64,000 nucleotides of DNA from Halolamina litorea (GTDB taxonomy: Archaea > Halobacteriota > Halobacteria > Halobacteriales > Haloferacaceae): assembly GCF_026616205.1 (NCBI RefSeq), contig NZ_JANHGR010000001.1, forward strand, positions 1,116,001 to 1,180,000. The letters run 5' to 3'. The notes under the pieces were generated by a model that searched no databases, was not told the origin of the DNA, and was given only the letters and a program-made list of their open reading frames with translations. Shown piece by piece: positions 16,462 through 25,252 of the stretch. Positions within the stretch are counted from its first letter, which is position 1, and every line of letters begins with the position of its first letter. Made by a program: the position numbers and the translations under genes.

Positions 16462-16469
16462 CGTTTAAC
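16462..16469 (+). promoter_or_regulatory. TATA element of the UPF0058 operon
   Basis: CGTTTAAC, 24-31 bases before the ATG at 16493, compatible with leaderless transcription of UPF0058 and the directly following DUF4112 gene. Confidence 0.5.
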
Positions 16470-16492
16470 CCCCGGAACCGCGTGGAACAGGT

Positions 16493-16771
16493 ATGCACAA
16501 GGACGAACTGCTCGAACTCCACGAACAGATGGTCATCATCATGGAGAACTTCCGGGACCGTGAGGACATCGAGGCCGGCACCTTCGACGAGTACGACGAA
16601 CTCGACGTTGACCCCTCCCACGTCCACAAATCGAAGAGCGAACACAAACACGCCGTCTTCGTGCTCGGAAACGCGCTCGCGTCCGCCATGAGCGACGACG
16701 AGTTCTCCTCGGCCGGCCGGATCGGCAAGCGCATGCAGGAGCTGGCAGACGACGCCGAGAGCCGCCTGTAG
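16493..16771 (+). CDS. UPF0058 family protein
   Basis: 92 residues, all helical by sequence. It matches the archaeal UPF0058 pattern: MHKDELLELHEQMV at the start, VDPSHVHKSKSEHKHAVFVLGNALA in the middle, and a C-terminal amphipathic helix (GRIGKRMQELADDAE). Biochemical role not established for the family. The stop codon is followed immediately by the ATG of the DUF4112 gene. Confidence 0.85.
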   Translation: MHKDELLELHEQMVIIMENFRDREDIEAGTFDEYDELDVDPSHVHKSKSEHKHAVFVLGNALASAMSDDEFSSAGRIGKRMQELADDAESRL

Positions 16772-17107
16772 ATGACCGACCCGGCCCGGCTCGACCGCGC
16801 CCGCCGGGTCGCCGACCTGCTCGACGGCGCGTTCTCGCTCCCCGTTGTCGGCGAGATCGGCTTAGACGGCCTCCTGGGCCTGCTCCCGATCGTCGGCGAC
16901 TGGGTCACCGCGGTGCCGGCGCTGTACATCGTCTATCAGGGCTACCGGCTCGGCCTCCCACGGCTCACGCTCGCGGTGATGCTGCTCCGGGTCGGCGTCG
17001 ACGCCGTCGCCGGCAGCGTCCCGGTGTTCGGCGACCTGCTCGACATCACGTGGAAGGCGAACCGTCGGAACGTCGCCCGGATCGAGCGCCACCTCGACGG
17101 CGCGTAG
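16772..17107 (+). CDS. DUF4112 membrane protein
   Basis: 111 residues. DUF4112 hallmarks: an N-terminal helix RVADLLDGAFSLPVVGE, then GLDGLLGLLPIVGDWVTAVPALYIVY (membrane hairpin), GVDAVAGSVPVFGDLLDITWKANRRN. Function unknown. It abuts UPF0058 with no intergenic base, so the two are translationally linked. A longer DUF4112 paralogue is encoded at 26138-26584. Confidence 0.82.
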   Translation: MTDPARLDRARRVADLLDGAFSLPVVGEIGLDGLLGLLPIVGDWVTAVPALYIVYQGYRLGLPRLTLAVMLLRVGVDAVAGSVPVFGDLLDITWKANRRNVARIERHLDGA

Positions 17108-17161
17108 GGACTGCCGTCGTTCTCCGTTGGGTTTATCGAACCGCTCGCTGAACGCCCGTTC

Positions 17162-17572
17162 ATGTCCTCCACGAACGCCCAACCGAGCGACCGGGCCCTC
17201 ACCCTGCTCGGCGCCGGCTCGGCCGTCATGCAGACCGTCGCGTTCACCGCCGTCGGCGTACTCTCCCTCGAAAGCATCCCCTACGGCGTCGTCGCCGGCG
17301 GTTTCGGCGGCGTCGGCGCGTTCCTCTTCCTCCCGTGGTTCCTCGGCCTCACGGCCGCACAGGAAGCTGGTGACGCCGGACTCGGGGCGGCCGCCGAGCG
17401 CGTCTCGCGAAGCACCGGACCGGGCATGCTCGGCCTCGGCTTCGAACTCGGGGCCATCACCGTGCTCGCGCTGGGGTTCGTGACCGGCCCCGACCTCCTG
17501 TTGGGGGCTGCGAGTGGGCTCGTCGTCGCCGTCGCCGTCTACCTCGTCGGCTCGTTCGTGATCGGTCGGTAG
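17162..17572 (+). CDS. Four-helix membrane protein, function unknown
   Basis: 136 residues with four hydrophobic helices: about 12-35 (LTLLGAGSAVMQTVAFTAVG), 40-65 (YGVVAGGFGGVGAFLFLPWF), 84-106 and 110-135. The only soluble loop of note (about 66-83) is polar and Ala/Glu-rich. No family recognised; small Gly/Ala-rich haloarchaeal membrane proteins of this kind are common. A six-base gap to the next gene suggests an operon. Confidence 0.6.
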   Translation: MSSTNAQPSDRALTLLGAGSAVMQTVAFTAVGVLSLESIPYGVVAGGFGGVGAFLFLPWFLGLTAAQEAGDAGLGAAAERVSRSTGPGMLGLGFELGAITVLALGFVTGPDLLLGAASGLVVAVAVYLVGSFVIGR

Positions 17573-17577
17573 GAACG

Positions 17578-18042
17578 ATGAACGACGAGCCTGACCCCGG
17601 CGGGACGACGCCCGATGGGACCGACCTGGGGAGCTTCGGCCGTCGGCTCGCGAAAACCGCGGCCGGGCTGTTCGGGCTCGCGGTGCTCTCCCTGATGGGG
17701 GTGGTGCTCGAACTGCTCGTGGCCGCCGACGAACCGTTCGTCGACGAGCCGACGCTGCAGGACCCACTCAGCGGCTGGCTCTTCCTGTCGTTCCTGACCA
17801 GTTCGGGGCTCTCGATGCTCGCCTACGCCGGCTGGTCGTTCCGCGAGCAGCGACGACTCCGCGCGGCGACGGGCCGGGAGGTCGGCGGGCCCCTGCGGAG
17901 GTTCCGGCGGACGCTCGCGGTCCTGCGCGCCGAGAGCGACGACCTCGACGACTACGAACGCCGGGTCGAACTGACGGGCTTCTCGCTGATCGTCGCGGGG
18001 GTGCTACTCGCCCTCCCGCTGTCGGTCGTGTGGCCAGCGTGA
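17578..18042 (+). CDS. Three-helix membrane protein, function unknown
   Basis: 154 residues. After a Pro/Gly/Thr-rich N terminus, helices are seen near 24-47 (TAAGLFGLAVLSLMGVVLELL), 60-82 (SGWLFLSFLTSSGLSMLAYAG) and 127-150 (TGFSLIVAGVLLALPLSVVW). The loop between helices 2 and 3 is strongly basic then acidic (residues 84-122). Six bases after the preceding membrane-protein gene. No family recognised. Confidence 0.6.
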   Translation: MNDEPDPGGTTPDGTDLGSFGRRLAKTAAGLFGLAVLSLMGVVLELLVAADEPFVDEPTLQDPLSGWLFLSFLTSSGLSMLAYAGWSFREQRRLRAATGREVGGPLRRFRRTLAVLRAESDDLDDYERRVELTGFSLIVAGVLLALPLSVVWPA

Positions 18043-18097
18043 AGGCACGCGGGGGCACTCCCCGGAAGCTAAACCCTCCCCGCTACAGGTGGCGGGT

Positions 18098-19255
18098 ATG
18101 GATACGACCCTCGTCCGCGAGAAAGTCGAACAAGCCCGCGACGCCGTCGCCGACAGCGACGTCGACGCGTGGCTGACCTTCTGCCGAGAGACGACCGAGA
18201 TCGACGAGCCGGCACTCCCCTACGTGCTGGGGTTCGACGTCGTCTGGCCCACCGCGGTCGTGATCGGCGCCGAGAGTTCGACCGTGATCCTCGGGCGCCA
18301 CGACGCCCCCACCGCCGAGGACCTCGGCGTCCACGAGGTCCGCCCGTACGACGAGTCGATCCGGGAGGACCTCCGCGGGACGCTCTCCCGGATGAACGCC
18401 GAGCGCGTCGCCATCAACGTCGACCGCGACGACGTGGTCGCCGACGGCCTCACCCACGGGATGTACGAGCGACTCGAAGAGATGCTCCCGGGCCGGGAGT
18501 TCGTCGGCGCCGGCGACGTGATCGCCGACGTCCGCGGCATCAAGTCCGGGACCGAACACGAGCGCATCGCCGCCGCCGCCGAGACGACTCTCGACCTGCT
18601 CCACACGATGGCCGACGAGTGGACCCCCGAGACTACCGAGGCCGACATCGCCGACTCGCTCCACGAGCGCATGCGCGAGGCGGGCTACGGGAGCGCGTGG
18701 TCGTGGGACTACTGCCCGACAGTCCACGCCGGCGGCGCCGCCGACGTGGGCCACACGCTCCCCGGCGACCGAACGGTCCCCGAGGGTGAACTGCTCCACG
18801 TCGACTTCGGCGTCGTCAAAGAGGAGTACGCTGCCGACCTCCAACGCGTCTGGGTACGGGGCGAACCGAGCGAGGGGCTGCAGGAGGCGTTCGAGGACGT
18901 CCGCGCGGCCATCGACGCCGGCCGGGACCAACTCGAACCCGGCGCCGTCGGCCACCGCGTCGACGCCCGGGCCCGGGCGGAGTTGATCGCCCGCGACCGG
19001 GAGCTGTTCGATCACGCCTTCGGCCACCAAGTGGGCCGGAGCGCCCACGACGGTGGCACCCTCCTCGGCCCGGAGTGGGACCGCTACGGCGACTCCGTCG
19101 AGAGCGAGGTCCGCGAGGGCGAGGTGTACACGCTCGAACTCGGCATCGAGACCGAGTGGGGCTACGTCGGACAGGAGGAGATGGTCCGTGTGACCGAGGG
19201 CGGCACCGAGTTCGTCGTCGAGCCCCAGACGGCGTTGTGGTCGTTGTCGGTGTAG
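18098..19255 (+). CDS. M24 family metallopeptidase (Xaa-Pro dipeptidase-like)
   Basis: 385 residues: an N-terminal creatinase-like domain (about 1-140) and a C-terminal pita-bread domain. The metal ligands are recognisable: Asp in HVDFGVVKEEYAADLQRVW (two Asp), His in AFGHQVGRSAHDGG, Glu in YTLELGIETEWGYVGQEEM. This family removes residues preceding proline or cleaves Xaa-Pro dipeptides. The ATG at 18098 is preferred to a GTG three codons earlier; a GCTAAACC element about 28 bases upstream may be the TATA box. Cytoplasmic. Confidence 0.88.
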   Translation: MDTTLVREKVEQARDAVADSDVDAWLTFCRETTEIDEPALPYVLGFDVVWPTAVVIGAESSTVILGRHDAPTAEDLGVHEVRPYDESIREDLRGTLSRMNAERVAINVDRDDVVADGLTHGMYERLEEMLPGREFVGAGDVIADVRGIKSGTEHERIAAAAETTLDLLHTMADEWTPETTEADIADSLHERMREAGYGSAWSWDYCPTVHAGGAADVGHTLPGDRTVPEGELLHVDFGVVKEEYAADLQRVWVRGEPSEGLQEAFEDVRAAIDAGRDQLEPGAVGHRVDARARAELIARDRELFDHAFGHQVGRSAHDGGTLLGPEWDRYGDSVESEVREGEVYTLELGIETEWGYVGQEEMVRVTEGGTEFVVEPQTALWSLSV

Positions 19256-19317
19256 GGCGTCATCCCTGTTCTCACAGCAACACTTATCTCGTCGGAGTAG
19301 TGAGCCGGTCATATACG

Positions 19318-19380
19318 ATGAGTCATATGTCGATGCCCGTGACGGAACCGTCGACTCTCGCCGACTTCGAGGGGCGTTAG
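19318..19380 (+). CDS. Possible 20-residue upstream ORF before the repeat metalloprotease
   Basis: A 21-codon ORF (MSHMSMPVTEPSTLADFEGR) starts about 33 bases after a TATA-like CACTTATC at 19281-19288 and stops one base before the GTG start of the metalloprotease gene. A purine-rich GAGGGG at 19369-19374, inside the ORF, could be the Shine-Dalgarno of the downstream gene. It may be a leader peptide coupling translation, or just 5' leader; coding potential cannot be judged at this length. Confidence 0.35.
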   Translation: MSHMSMPVTEPSTLADFEGR

Positions 19381-19381
19381 T

Positions 19382-21217
19382 GTGGTTGGGAGACGGATGG
19401 TCGTCGTGGCCATGGTGCTGGTCGCGCTGTCGTCGGCCGGCGTCGTCGGCACCACGGGTGTCGTGAACCTCGACGGCGACGACGTCCCGGCGTTTGCCGA
19501 ACTCGACGGGGGGACAGATCCCCTATCGGCCGACACGGACGGCGACGGCCTGACTGACGGTGTCGAACGCGAGTACAACACCAACCCGTCTATCGCCGAC
19601 ACCGACGGGGATGGTCTCGATGACGGGGCGGAAGTCGACCAACACAGTACCGACCCGCTGGTCATGGACACTGACGACGACGGTCTCGACGACGGGCCGG
19701 AGGTCACCGAGCACGGGACTGATCCGACCGTCACCGACACGGACGACGACGGCCTCTCAGACTCGGAGGAGGTCAACCGGGAGACCGATCCGAAAGTCGC
19801 CGATACGGACGGCGACGGCCTTGAGGACGGGCCGGAAACCCTCGACTACGGCACCGACCCGACAGTGCCCGACACGGACGGCGACGGCCTCACCGACGCC
19901 GAAGAAGTCGACGGCGACACTGACGCGACAGTCGCCGACACGGACGACGACGGACTCGAAGACGGGCCGGAACTGAACGACCACGGGACTACCCCTACGA
20001 ACGCCGATACGGACGGCGACGGCCTCGATGACGGACCGGAGGTGTACAGGTACGAATCGGACCCGACGATAGCCGATACGGACGGCGATGGGCTGGATGA
20101 TGGCGACGAAGCAGGGAAATACGGGACCGACCCGACGCTGGCCGACACGGACGGCGATGGGCTCTCCGACGCCGAAGAAGTCAACGGGGCCACCGATCCG
20201 AGAGCAGCTGACACGGACGCTGACGGTCTCGACGACGGTGCGGAGGTTGACGCCGGAACGAACGCGACGGTGGCCGATACGGACGGCGACGGCCTCGAAG
20301 ACGGGCCGGAGATGAACCAATACGGCTCCGATCCGACAGTGGCCGACACGGACGGCGACGGCCTCGATGACGGACTGGAAGTCACCCAGCACGGGACTGA
20401 TCCGACAGTGGCCGACACGGACGACGACGGGCTTTCCGACGCCGAAGAGGTCGACGGTGAGACTGACCCGACAGCGGCCGACACGGACGACGATGGCCTC
20501 GAAGACGGGGCGGAACTGACTGACTACGGGACTGATCCAACGGCCGCCGATACGGACGGCGATGGCCTCTCGGACGGGATGGAAGTGAACCGAAAGGACC
20601 TGTTCCCCGACGCTGACCCGATGCGGACCGACATCTACGTCGAAGTCGACGCCATCGAGGGGGTGGACACCCCGGGGCGCGCGTTCGACAGCATCGAAGA
20701 CGCGTTCGACGACGCGCCGGTTTCGAACCCCGACGGGTCGTCCGGCATCGAGGTTCACTTCGTCGTCAACGCCACGGAAATCCCCGAGGAGGTGGATGTC
20801 GACAGGGAGTCCTGGCTATTCCACTACGCACCGACCTATTTCACCAACAACGGAAAGGGGTACCACCACCTGCTGCTCATCGAGGACGGTGACCTCGGCA
20901 GCACGAGCGACGGCGACAGATTCGTCGGTAGGGCAAGGAGGGGGGTTATGATCGTCGAAACACAGCCCAAACAGCGACAGACCGGCAAGGTGATCATGCA
21001 CGAACTCGGCCACTCGCTCGGGCTGTATCCGGACGTTCACCCCGGAATCGACAGCACGCGATACAGCGACTCGGAGTACCCGAGCGTGATGAATTACAAC
21101 GTGTTCAACTACGAGTACTCCGACGGCGACGCCGGCCCGAACGACTTCGATGACTGGGGGTACATCGAGGAGGAGATGTTCACGCCGCGTGTCTCTGCCA
21201 TCGAACAGGCCGAGTAG
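19382..21217 (+). CDS. Secreted metalloprotease with 16 calcium-binding (thrombospondin type 3-like) repeats
   Basis: 611 residues from the GTG at 19382, chosen because it gives a signal peptide with a basic start (VGRR) before the hydrophobic VVVAMVLVALSSAGVVG; the ATG at 19397 would lose the charge. Residues 50-400 are 16 tandem units of 22-23 residues, each starting ADTDGDGL or a close variant, the calcium-loop pattern of thrombospondin type 3 repeats. The C-terminal 200 residues form a protease-like domain with HELGHSLGLYPD (HExxHxxG zinc motif) and YPSVMNY, a plausible Met-turn. The usual third metzincin ligand position is Pro, followed by Asp, so zinc ligation may differ. No C-terminal anchor is seen, so free secretion is likely. 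Confidence 0.8.
   Translation: MVGRRMVVVAMVLVALSSAGVVGTTGVVNLDGDDVPAFAELDGGTDPLSADTDGDGLTDGVEREYNTNPSIADTDGDGLDDGAEVDQHSTDPLVMDTDDDGLDDGPEVTEHGTDPTVTDTDDDGLSDSEEVNRETDPKVADTDGDGLEDGPETLDYGTDPTVPDTDGDGLTDAEEVDGDTDATVADTDDDGLEDGPELNDHGTTPTNADTDGDGLDDGPEVYRYESDPTIADTDGDGLDDGDEAGKYGTDPTLADTDGDGLSDAEEVNGATDPRAADTDADGLDDGAEVDAGTNATVADTDGDGLEDGPEMNQYGSDPTVADTDGDGLDDGLEVTQHGTDPTVADTDDDGLSDAEEVDGETDPTAADTDDDGLEDGAELTDYGTDPTAADTDGDGLSDGMEVNRKDLFPDADPMRTDIYVEVDAIEGVDTPGRAFDSIEDAFDDAPVSNPDGSSGIEVHFVVNATEIPEEVDVDRESWLFHYAPTYFTNNGKGYHHLLLIEDGDLGSTSDGDRFVGRARRGVMIVETQPKQRQTGKVIMHELGHSLGLYPDVHPGIDSTRYSDSEYPSVMNYNVFNYEYSDGDAGPNDFDDWGYIEEEMFTPRVSAIEQAE
19529..20600 (+). repeat. Tandem 66-69 bp coding repeats (16 units)
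   Basis: Each unit begins with a variant of GCCGACACGGACGGCGACGG. Units of 69 bp (23 residues, D-G-x-E-x type) alternate irregularly with units of 66 bp (22 residues, mostly S-D-A-E-E-V type, at units 4, 6, 10 and 14). Several units are nearly identical at DNA level, indicating recent duplication or gene conversion within the array. Confidence 0.9.
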
Positions 21218-21268
21218 TCTCTCGCGCGATTCCCCCTCGTTACCGGACCTGCTTGTCGGGAGGCACAG

Positions 21269-21276
21269 CTATATAC
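21269..21276 (+). promoter_or_regulatory. TATA element of the MFS gene
   Basis: CTATATAC, about 35-40 bases before the ATG at 21310, giving a short leader. Confidence 0.5.
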
Positions 21277-21309
21277 CACCGTGAGCGAACCGCTGCGGTA
21301 CGAACCCGC

Positions 21310-22530
21310 ATGGTCAGTCTCGCACAGAGTGTTGCGGCCGCCCGCGACGAGTTCCAAGGCAACGGCCGCGGCTGGTCGGTGGTCGCCATCGCCCTCGGCT
21401 GGGCGGCCATCGTCGGGACGATGCTCTCGGTGCCGGCCGCGCTCCCGTTCGTCCGCGCGGAGTTCACGTTGACCAACGCCGAGGCGGGACTCGCGGTCAC
21501 CGCGATGTGGCTGGTCTACGGCGCCTGTCAGTTCCCGGCGGGCCTGCTCACCGACCGGGTCGGTGAGCGCCGGATGCTGCTCGGGTCGATGGCGCTGGGT
21601 GCCGTGGTCGTCGCCGCCGTTTCGCTCTCGGGGACGTTCCCGATGTTCGCCGCGAGCGCCGCGCTGTTCGGCGTGGTCGGCGGGCTGTTCGCCACGCCGC
21701 GGGTGACGCTGCTCTCCCGGCAGTTCCCCGACAACAGCGGCACCGCCATCGGCGCCGTGATGGCGGTCGGAAACGCCGGGTCGTCGATCCTCCCGGCCGG
21801 GGTCGGCCTGCTCGCGGCGGCGGCGACGTGGCGCGCCGGCTTCGGGGCGGCGGTTCCGCTGTTCATCGTGGCCCTCGTCGGCGTCTGGTTCGTCATCCCC
21901 GCCCGCGAACCGACCGAGCCCGACGAGGACACGACGCCCCTCGGCGAACTGCTCCCGCGCGTGCTCGCGGCCGTTCGGGACCGGGAGATCCTGCTGGTGA
22001 CCGCCGCGGTCACGCTCACGTTCTTCACCTTCCAGGGGATGACGGCGTTTCTCACCACCTACCTCGTCGACGAGAAGGCGATCGGCGAGGGGACCGCGGC
22101 GCTCCTCTACGGCGGCCTGTTCGCCGTCGCCGCGGTCACCCAACCGGTCGCGGGCCGGATCGCCGACCGAACCAACGAACGGATCGTCTTGGTGGCGATC
22201 ACGGCCGCCTACGCCGTCCTGCTCGCGGCGCTCGTGATGAGCGGCCAGCGACTCCTGCTCGGGGCCGTCGTCGTCCTGCTGGGGACCCAACGGGGGGCGA
22301 CGCCGGTGGCGACGGCGTACCTCGCTGCGGCGCTCCCCGAGGATATCCGGGGCGGCGGCTACGGCCTGCTCCGGACCGTCTTCACCACCGTCTCCTCGTC
22401 GGCCGCGGTGGCCATCGGCGTCTTCGCGGACGCGGACCTGTTCGACGCCGCGTTCCTCCTGCTTGCGGTGATGGCCGTGGTTGCGACGGGCTGTTACCTG
22501 CTGCTGCCGTCGCCGTCGGCAGAGCTTTGA
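21310..22530 (+). CDS. MFS family transporter
   Basis: 406 residues, twelve hydrophobic helices. The MFS motif between helices 2 and 3 is clear (GLLTDRVGERRMLLGS), with a second, related motif in the second half (GRIADRTNERIVLV), as expected from the internal duplication. A cytoplasmic loop of about 30 residues separates the halves (REPTEPDEDTTPLGELL). Substrate cannot be told. The ATG at 21310 is chosen over an upstream in-frame start that would precede the TATA spacing. The rhomboid gene follows after 26 bases. Confidence 0.88.
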   Translation: MVSLAQSVAAARDEFQGNGRGWSVVAIALGWAAIVGTMLSVPAALPFVRAEFTLTNAEAGLAVTAMWLVYGACQFPAGLLTDRVGERRMLLGSMALGAVVVAAVSLSGTFPMFAASAALFGVVGGLFATPRVTLLSRQFPDNSGTAIGAVMAVGNAGSSILPAGVGLLAAAATWRAGFGAAVPLFIVALVGVWFVIPAREPTEPDEDTTPLGELLPRVLAAVRDREILLVTAAVTLTFFTFQGMTAFLTTYLVDEKAIGEGTAALLYGGLFAVAAVTQPVAGRIADRTNERIVLVAITAAYAVLLAALVMSGQRLLLGAVVVLLGTQRGATPVATAYLAAALPEDIRGGGYGLLRTVFTTVSSSAAVAIGVFADADLFDAAFLLLAVMAVVATGCYLLLPSPSAEL

Positions 22531-22556
22531 AGTTCGGTGGCGGCGCTACTGCGGGC

Positions 22557-24410
22557 ATGGCTCTCCCGCCGGTGGTCCCGCTGCAGTTCGGGGCGCTTCC
22601 GACCCAACTTCAGCGCGTGTTCGTGGTCGTCGCGCTCCTCGCCGGCGCCGCCGTCGCGCTGGGACTCGACGACGGCCGACTCTACACCCGCCTCCGCGAG
22701 CGGTTCGTCCTCGGCGTCCCGTGGGGGACGCTCGTCACCGTCCTCGGCGTCCTCGCGGTGTATCTCTTCCTTCAGGGCGGCTACTGGCACTGGCGCCGCC
22801 CCTTAGTGATCCCGTTCCGCGCGTGGTCGTACCTCGAACCGCTCGGGATGCTCGTCGCCGGGTTCGCCCACGCCGGGCCGGGCCACCTGCTCGGGAACCT
22901 CTTCGGCGCGCTCACGCTCGCTCCCATCGTCGAGTACACCATCGGCCACTACCCGAGCGACGAACGCGCCGTCGACGCCGCGCCGCCGTCGGCGCTCCCC
23001 GGCCGTCTCGCCGCCGCCTGGCGAACGCCGTGGGTCCGTGCGTTCGTCGTACTTCCCCTCGCCGTCGCCGCCCTCGGGGTCCTGCTGACGCTGTTCACGA
23101 TCGGTGCCGTCATCGGCTTCTCAGGCGTCGTGTTCGCGTTCGCCGGCTTCGCGCTGGTGCGCTACCCGCTGGCGACGGTACTGGCGCTGGTGGCATCCGA
23201 CGTGCTGAACCTCCTCTACAACGCGCTCCAGAACCCGACGATCACGGCGTCGGGGCGGTCACGGTTCGTCACGCCGTGGTGGGCCGACATCGCCATCCAG
23301 GGCCACGCCATCGGCCTGCTCGCCGGCGTGGTCTGCTGTGTGCTGTTGCTCCGCGCCCGGGACGAGTCGCTCCCCTCGGCGACACGGCTCTGGGCGGGCG
23401 CCCTGCTACTCGCGACCAGCCAGTCGCTCTGGGCGGTCTACTGGTACCGCGGCAGCACCGAGTACGTGCTGTTCCGTGCGGTCGGTCTGGGCATCGTCGC
23501 GCTGGCGTCGATCCTCATCGTCGTCGCCGTCGCCGGCCCGGAGCGCCCGCTGTGGTCGTTCACCGACCGACAATCCAGCCCCGAGGACCCGACTGGAACC
23601 ACCGACGGCGGTGATCCAGCCTCGCCCGACGACCCAAGTAGTGACGCCGGGCCCATCGACGACGGCGGGGAGGGTGGACCCGCCAAGGATTACGGCGACC
23701 CCGAGGAAGACCCTCCGGGCGAGCAACGACTCCGGGACCTCTCGGCCCGACAGGTCGGACTCGCCTCGCTCATCGTCATGGCGGCGCTGCTCTCCGGGCC
23801 CGCCGTCGCGGTGAACCTCGTCGCAACCGACGGGGGGCTCCCGGGCGAGCCGACGACCGTCCGGGGCTACGAGGTCACCTACGCCGAGGGCATCCCCGAC
23901 GGCCTCGTGTCGGCGATACCCTTCACCGCGTTCGGGGAGACCACGCAGGTCACCACGTCCGGGGTGATCGTGGCCAACGACGACCGGCAGATCTGGCAGA
24001 CCGTCGTCCCGAAGGGCCGCCTCGCCGCGAACGGCCGGGCGACCGTCGTCGTCGGCGGCGTGGGCTGGCGCGACAGCGTGACCGCGATCCGCCAGGGGTG
24101 GACCGCCGTCGGCGGCGGCACCGCCTACCGCGTCGCGCTCGACGACGGCGACGAACGCCGGACGGTGTACCTCTCCGGGGCCGCACAGGCCGACCCGCGC
24201 ATCGCCGGACAGAACGTCTCGGTCGCGGCCGGCGCCGACTCGTTCTACCTGCTCGTCACGCACGAGAACACCACGCTCCGGGAGCCGCTACCGGGGAGAA
24301 ACGAGTCGGTAACGGTTCGGAACGTGACGTTCCGCGGCGACGGGAGCCGGGTCGTCGCGTTCCACGAGGGGACGCGAGTGACGGTGCTGCGGGCCGAACG
24401 CTACAACTGA
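22557..24410 (+). CDS. Rhomboid family intramembrane serine protease with extracytoplasmic C-terminal domain
   Basis: 617 residues. The membrane core (to about residue 330) contains the rhomboid features: HAGPGHLLGNLFG (the H-x-x-x-N region in helix 2), the catalytic Ser189 in IGFSGVVFAFAG and His250 in IQGHAIGLLAG. A long, polar Asp/Pro/Gly-rich linker follows (about 340-400), then another hydrophobic segment (VGLASLIVMAALLSGPAVAV) and a beta-rich domain of about 190 residues. It may cleave membrane proteins for quality control or signalling; the extra domain is not in the minimal family. The 3' end overlaps the convergent surE by ten bases. Confidence 0.85.
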   Translation: MALPPVVPLQFGALPTQLQRVFVVVALLAGAAVALGLDDGRLYTRLRERFVLGVPWGTLVTVLGVLAVYLFLQGGYWHWRRPLVIPFRAWSYLEPLGMLVAGFAHAGPGHLLGNLFGALTLAPIVEYTIGHYPSDERAVDAAPPSALPGRLAAAWRTPWVRAFVVLPLAVAALGVLLTLFTIGAVIGFSGVVFAFAGFALVRYPLATVLALVASDVLNLLYNALQNPTITASGRSRFVTPWWADIAIQGHAIGLLAGVVCCVLLLRARDESLPSATRLWAGALLLATSQSLWAVYWYRGSTEYVLFRAVGLGIVALASILIVVAVAGPERPLWSFTDRQSSPEDPTGTTDGGDPASPDDPSSDAGPIDDGGEGGPAKDYGDPEEDPPGEQRLRDLSARQVGLASLIVMAALLSGPAVAVNLVATDGGLPGEPTTVRGYEVTYAEGIPDGLVSAIPFTAFGETTQVTTSGVIVANDDRQIWQTVVPKGRLAANGRATVVVGGVGWRDSVTAIRQGWTAVGGGTAYRVALDDGDERRTVYLSGAAQADPRIAGQNVSVAAGADSFYLLVTHENTTLREPLPGRNESVTVRNVTFRGDGSRVVAFHEGTRVTVLRAERYN

Positions 24411-25213
24411 GTCGCTCGGTCGCCCGTGTAGGCGGCCGCGAGGTCGTCGAGGCGCTCGTGGCGCTCGACGGTGTGGGGCGCCGTCAGCGGCGAGACGCTG
24501 ATCTCGCCGTCGACGACCGCCCGGCGGTCGGTCCCCTCCTCGTCGGGGATGTCGCCGTTCTGCATGCGCTGCCAGACGTTGTCCTCCAGTCGGATCTCCT
24601 CGCCGTCGAACTTGGCGCTCATGGCGTACAGCGGCGAGGGCTCGGTGATCCGCATCGGGGGTCGCGCAAGGCTGTCGTCCGGGGCGGGGGCGTTGACGTT
24701 CAGGTAGTCTGCCTCCGCGAACACGTCCCCGTCCCCGGTTGCGGCGTCGACCAGGTAGGCGGCGGCGTCACAAGCGTCCTTGTAGGCCTCCTTCGGCGGG
24801 GTGACGTGTTCGAACTCCTCGTCGTCGTTCGTCGGCACGTACTGGGACACTGCGATAGCGGGCACGTCGAAGAACGTCGCCTCGACGGCCGCCGAGACGG
24901 TTCCCGACCGGCCCATCACGTAGGAGCCGAGGTTCGCGCCCTTGTTACAGCCGGCGACGACCATGTCCGCGTCGGGACAGAGCGCTTCGAGGCCGGCGAT
25001 GACGCAGTCAACGGGCGTCCCCTCGACGGCGTAGCCGAGGTCGTAGTCGTGGACCGTCGCCTCGAAGGAGCGCGCGCGGCCGACGGCGCTCTGGTTCGAG
25101 TAGGGGGCGACCGCGACCGGGTCCCCGACCTCCTCCAGCGCCTCGTAGAGCGCCCGGAACCCCGGGCTCTCGATACCGTCGTCGTTGGTCACCAGAATGC
25201 GTGGCTCGCTCAT
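24401..25213 (-). CDS. surE: 5'/3'-nucleotidase SurE
   Basis: 270 residues. The metal-binding start ILVTNDDGIESPGFRAL, the Ser/Asn loop SNQSAVGRA and the signature AGCNKGANLGSYVMGRSGTVSAAVEA identify SurE, a phosphatase of nucleoside monophosphates. The C-terminal part (DRRAVVDGEISVSPLTAP) is also family-typical. Cytoplasmic. It converges on and slightly overlaps the rhomboid gene; the HAD phosphatase gene lies 39 bases upstream on the same strand. Confidence 0.94.
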   Translation of the reverse strand: MSEPRILVTNDDGIESPGFRALYEALEEVGDPVAVAPYSNQSAVGRARSFEATVHDYDLGYAVEGTPVDCVIAGLEALCPDADMVVAGCNKGANLGSYVMGRSGTVSAAVEATFFDVPAIAVSQYVPTNDDEEFEHVTPPKEAYKDACDAAAYLVDAATGDGDVFAEADYLNVNAPAPDDSLARPPMRITEPSPLYAMSAKFDGEEIRLEDNVWQRMQNGDIPDEEGTDRRAVVDGEISVSPLTAPHTVERHERLDDLAAAYTGDRATQL

Positions 25214-25252
25214 GGCTGGCGATGCGTCGGAACCGGGGTTAAGCGGTTCGGC

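Noticed and set aside
18083..19312. 409-residue frame opposite the M24 peptidase gene
   Set aside because: Shadow of a well-supported metallopeptidase with full metal ligands.
19529..20600. Regular direct repeats that could look like a CRISPR array
   Set aside because: The repeats are in frame, have no unique spacers and encode calcium-binding loops inside one long protein.
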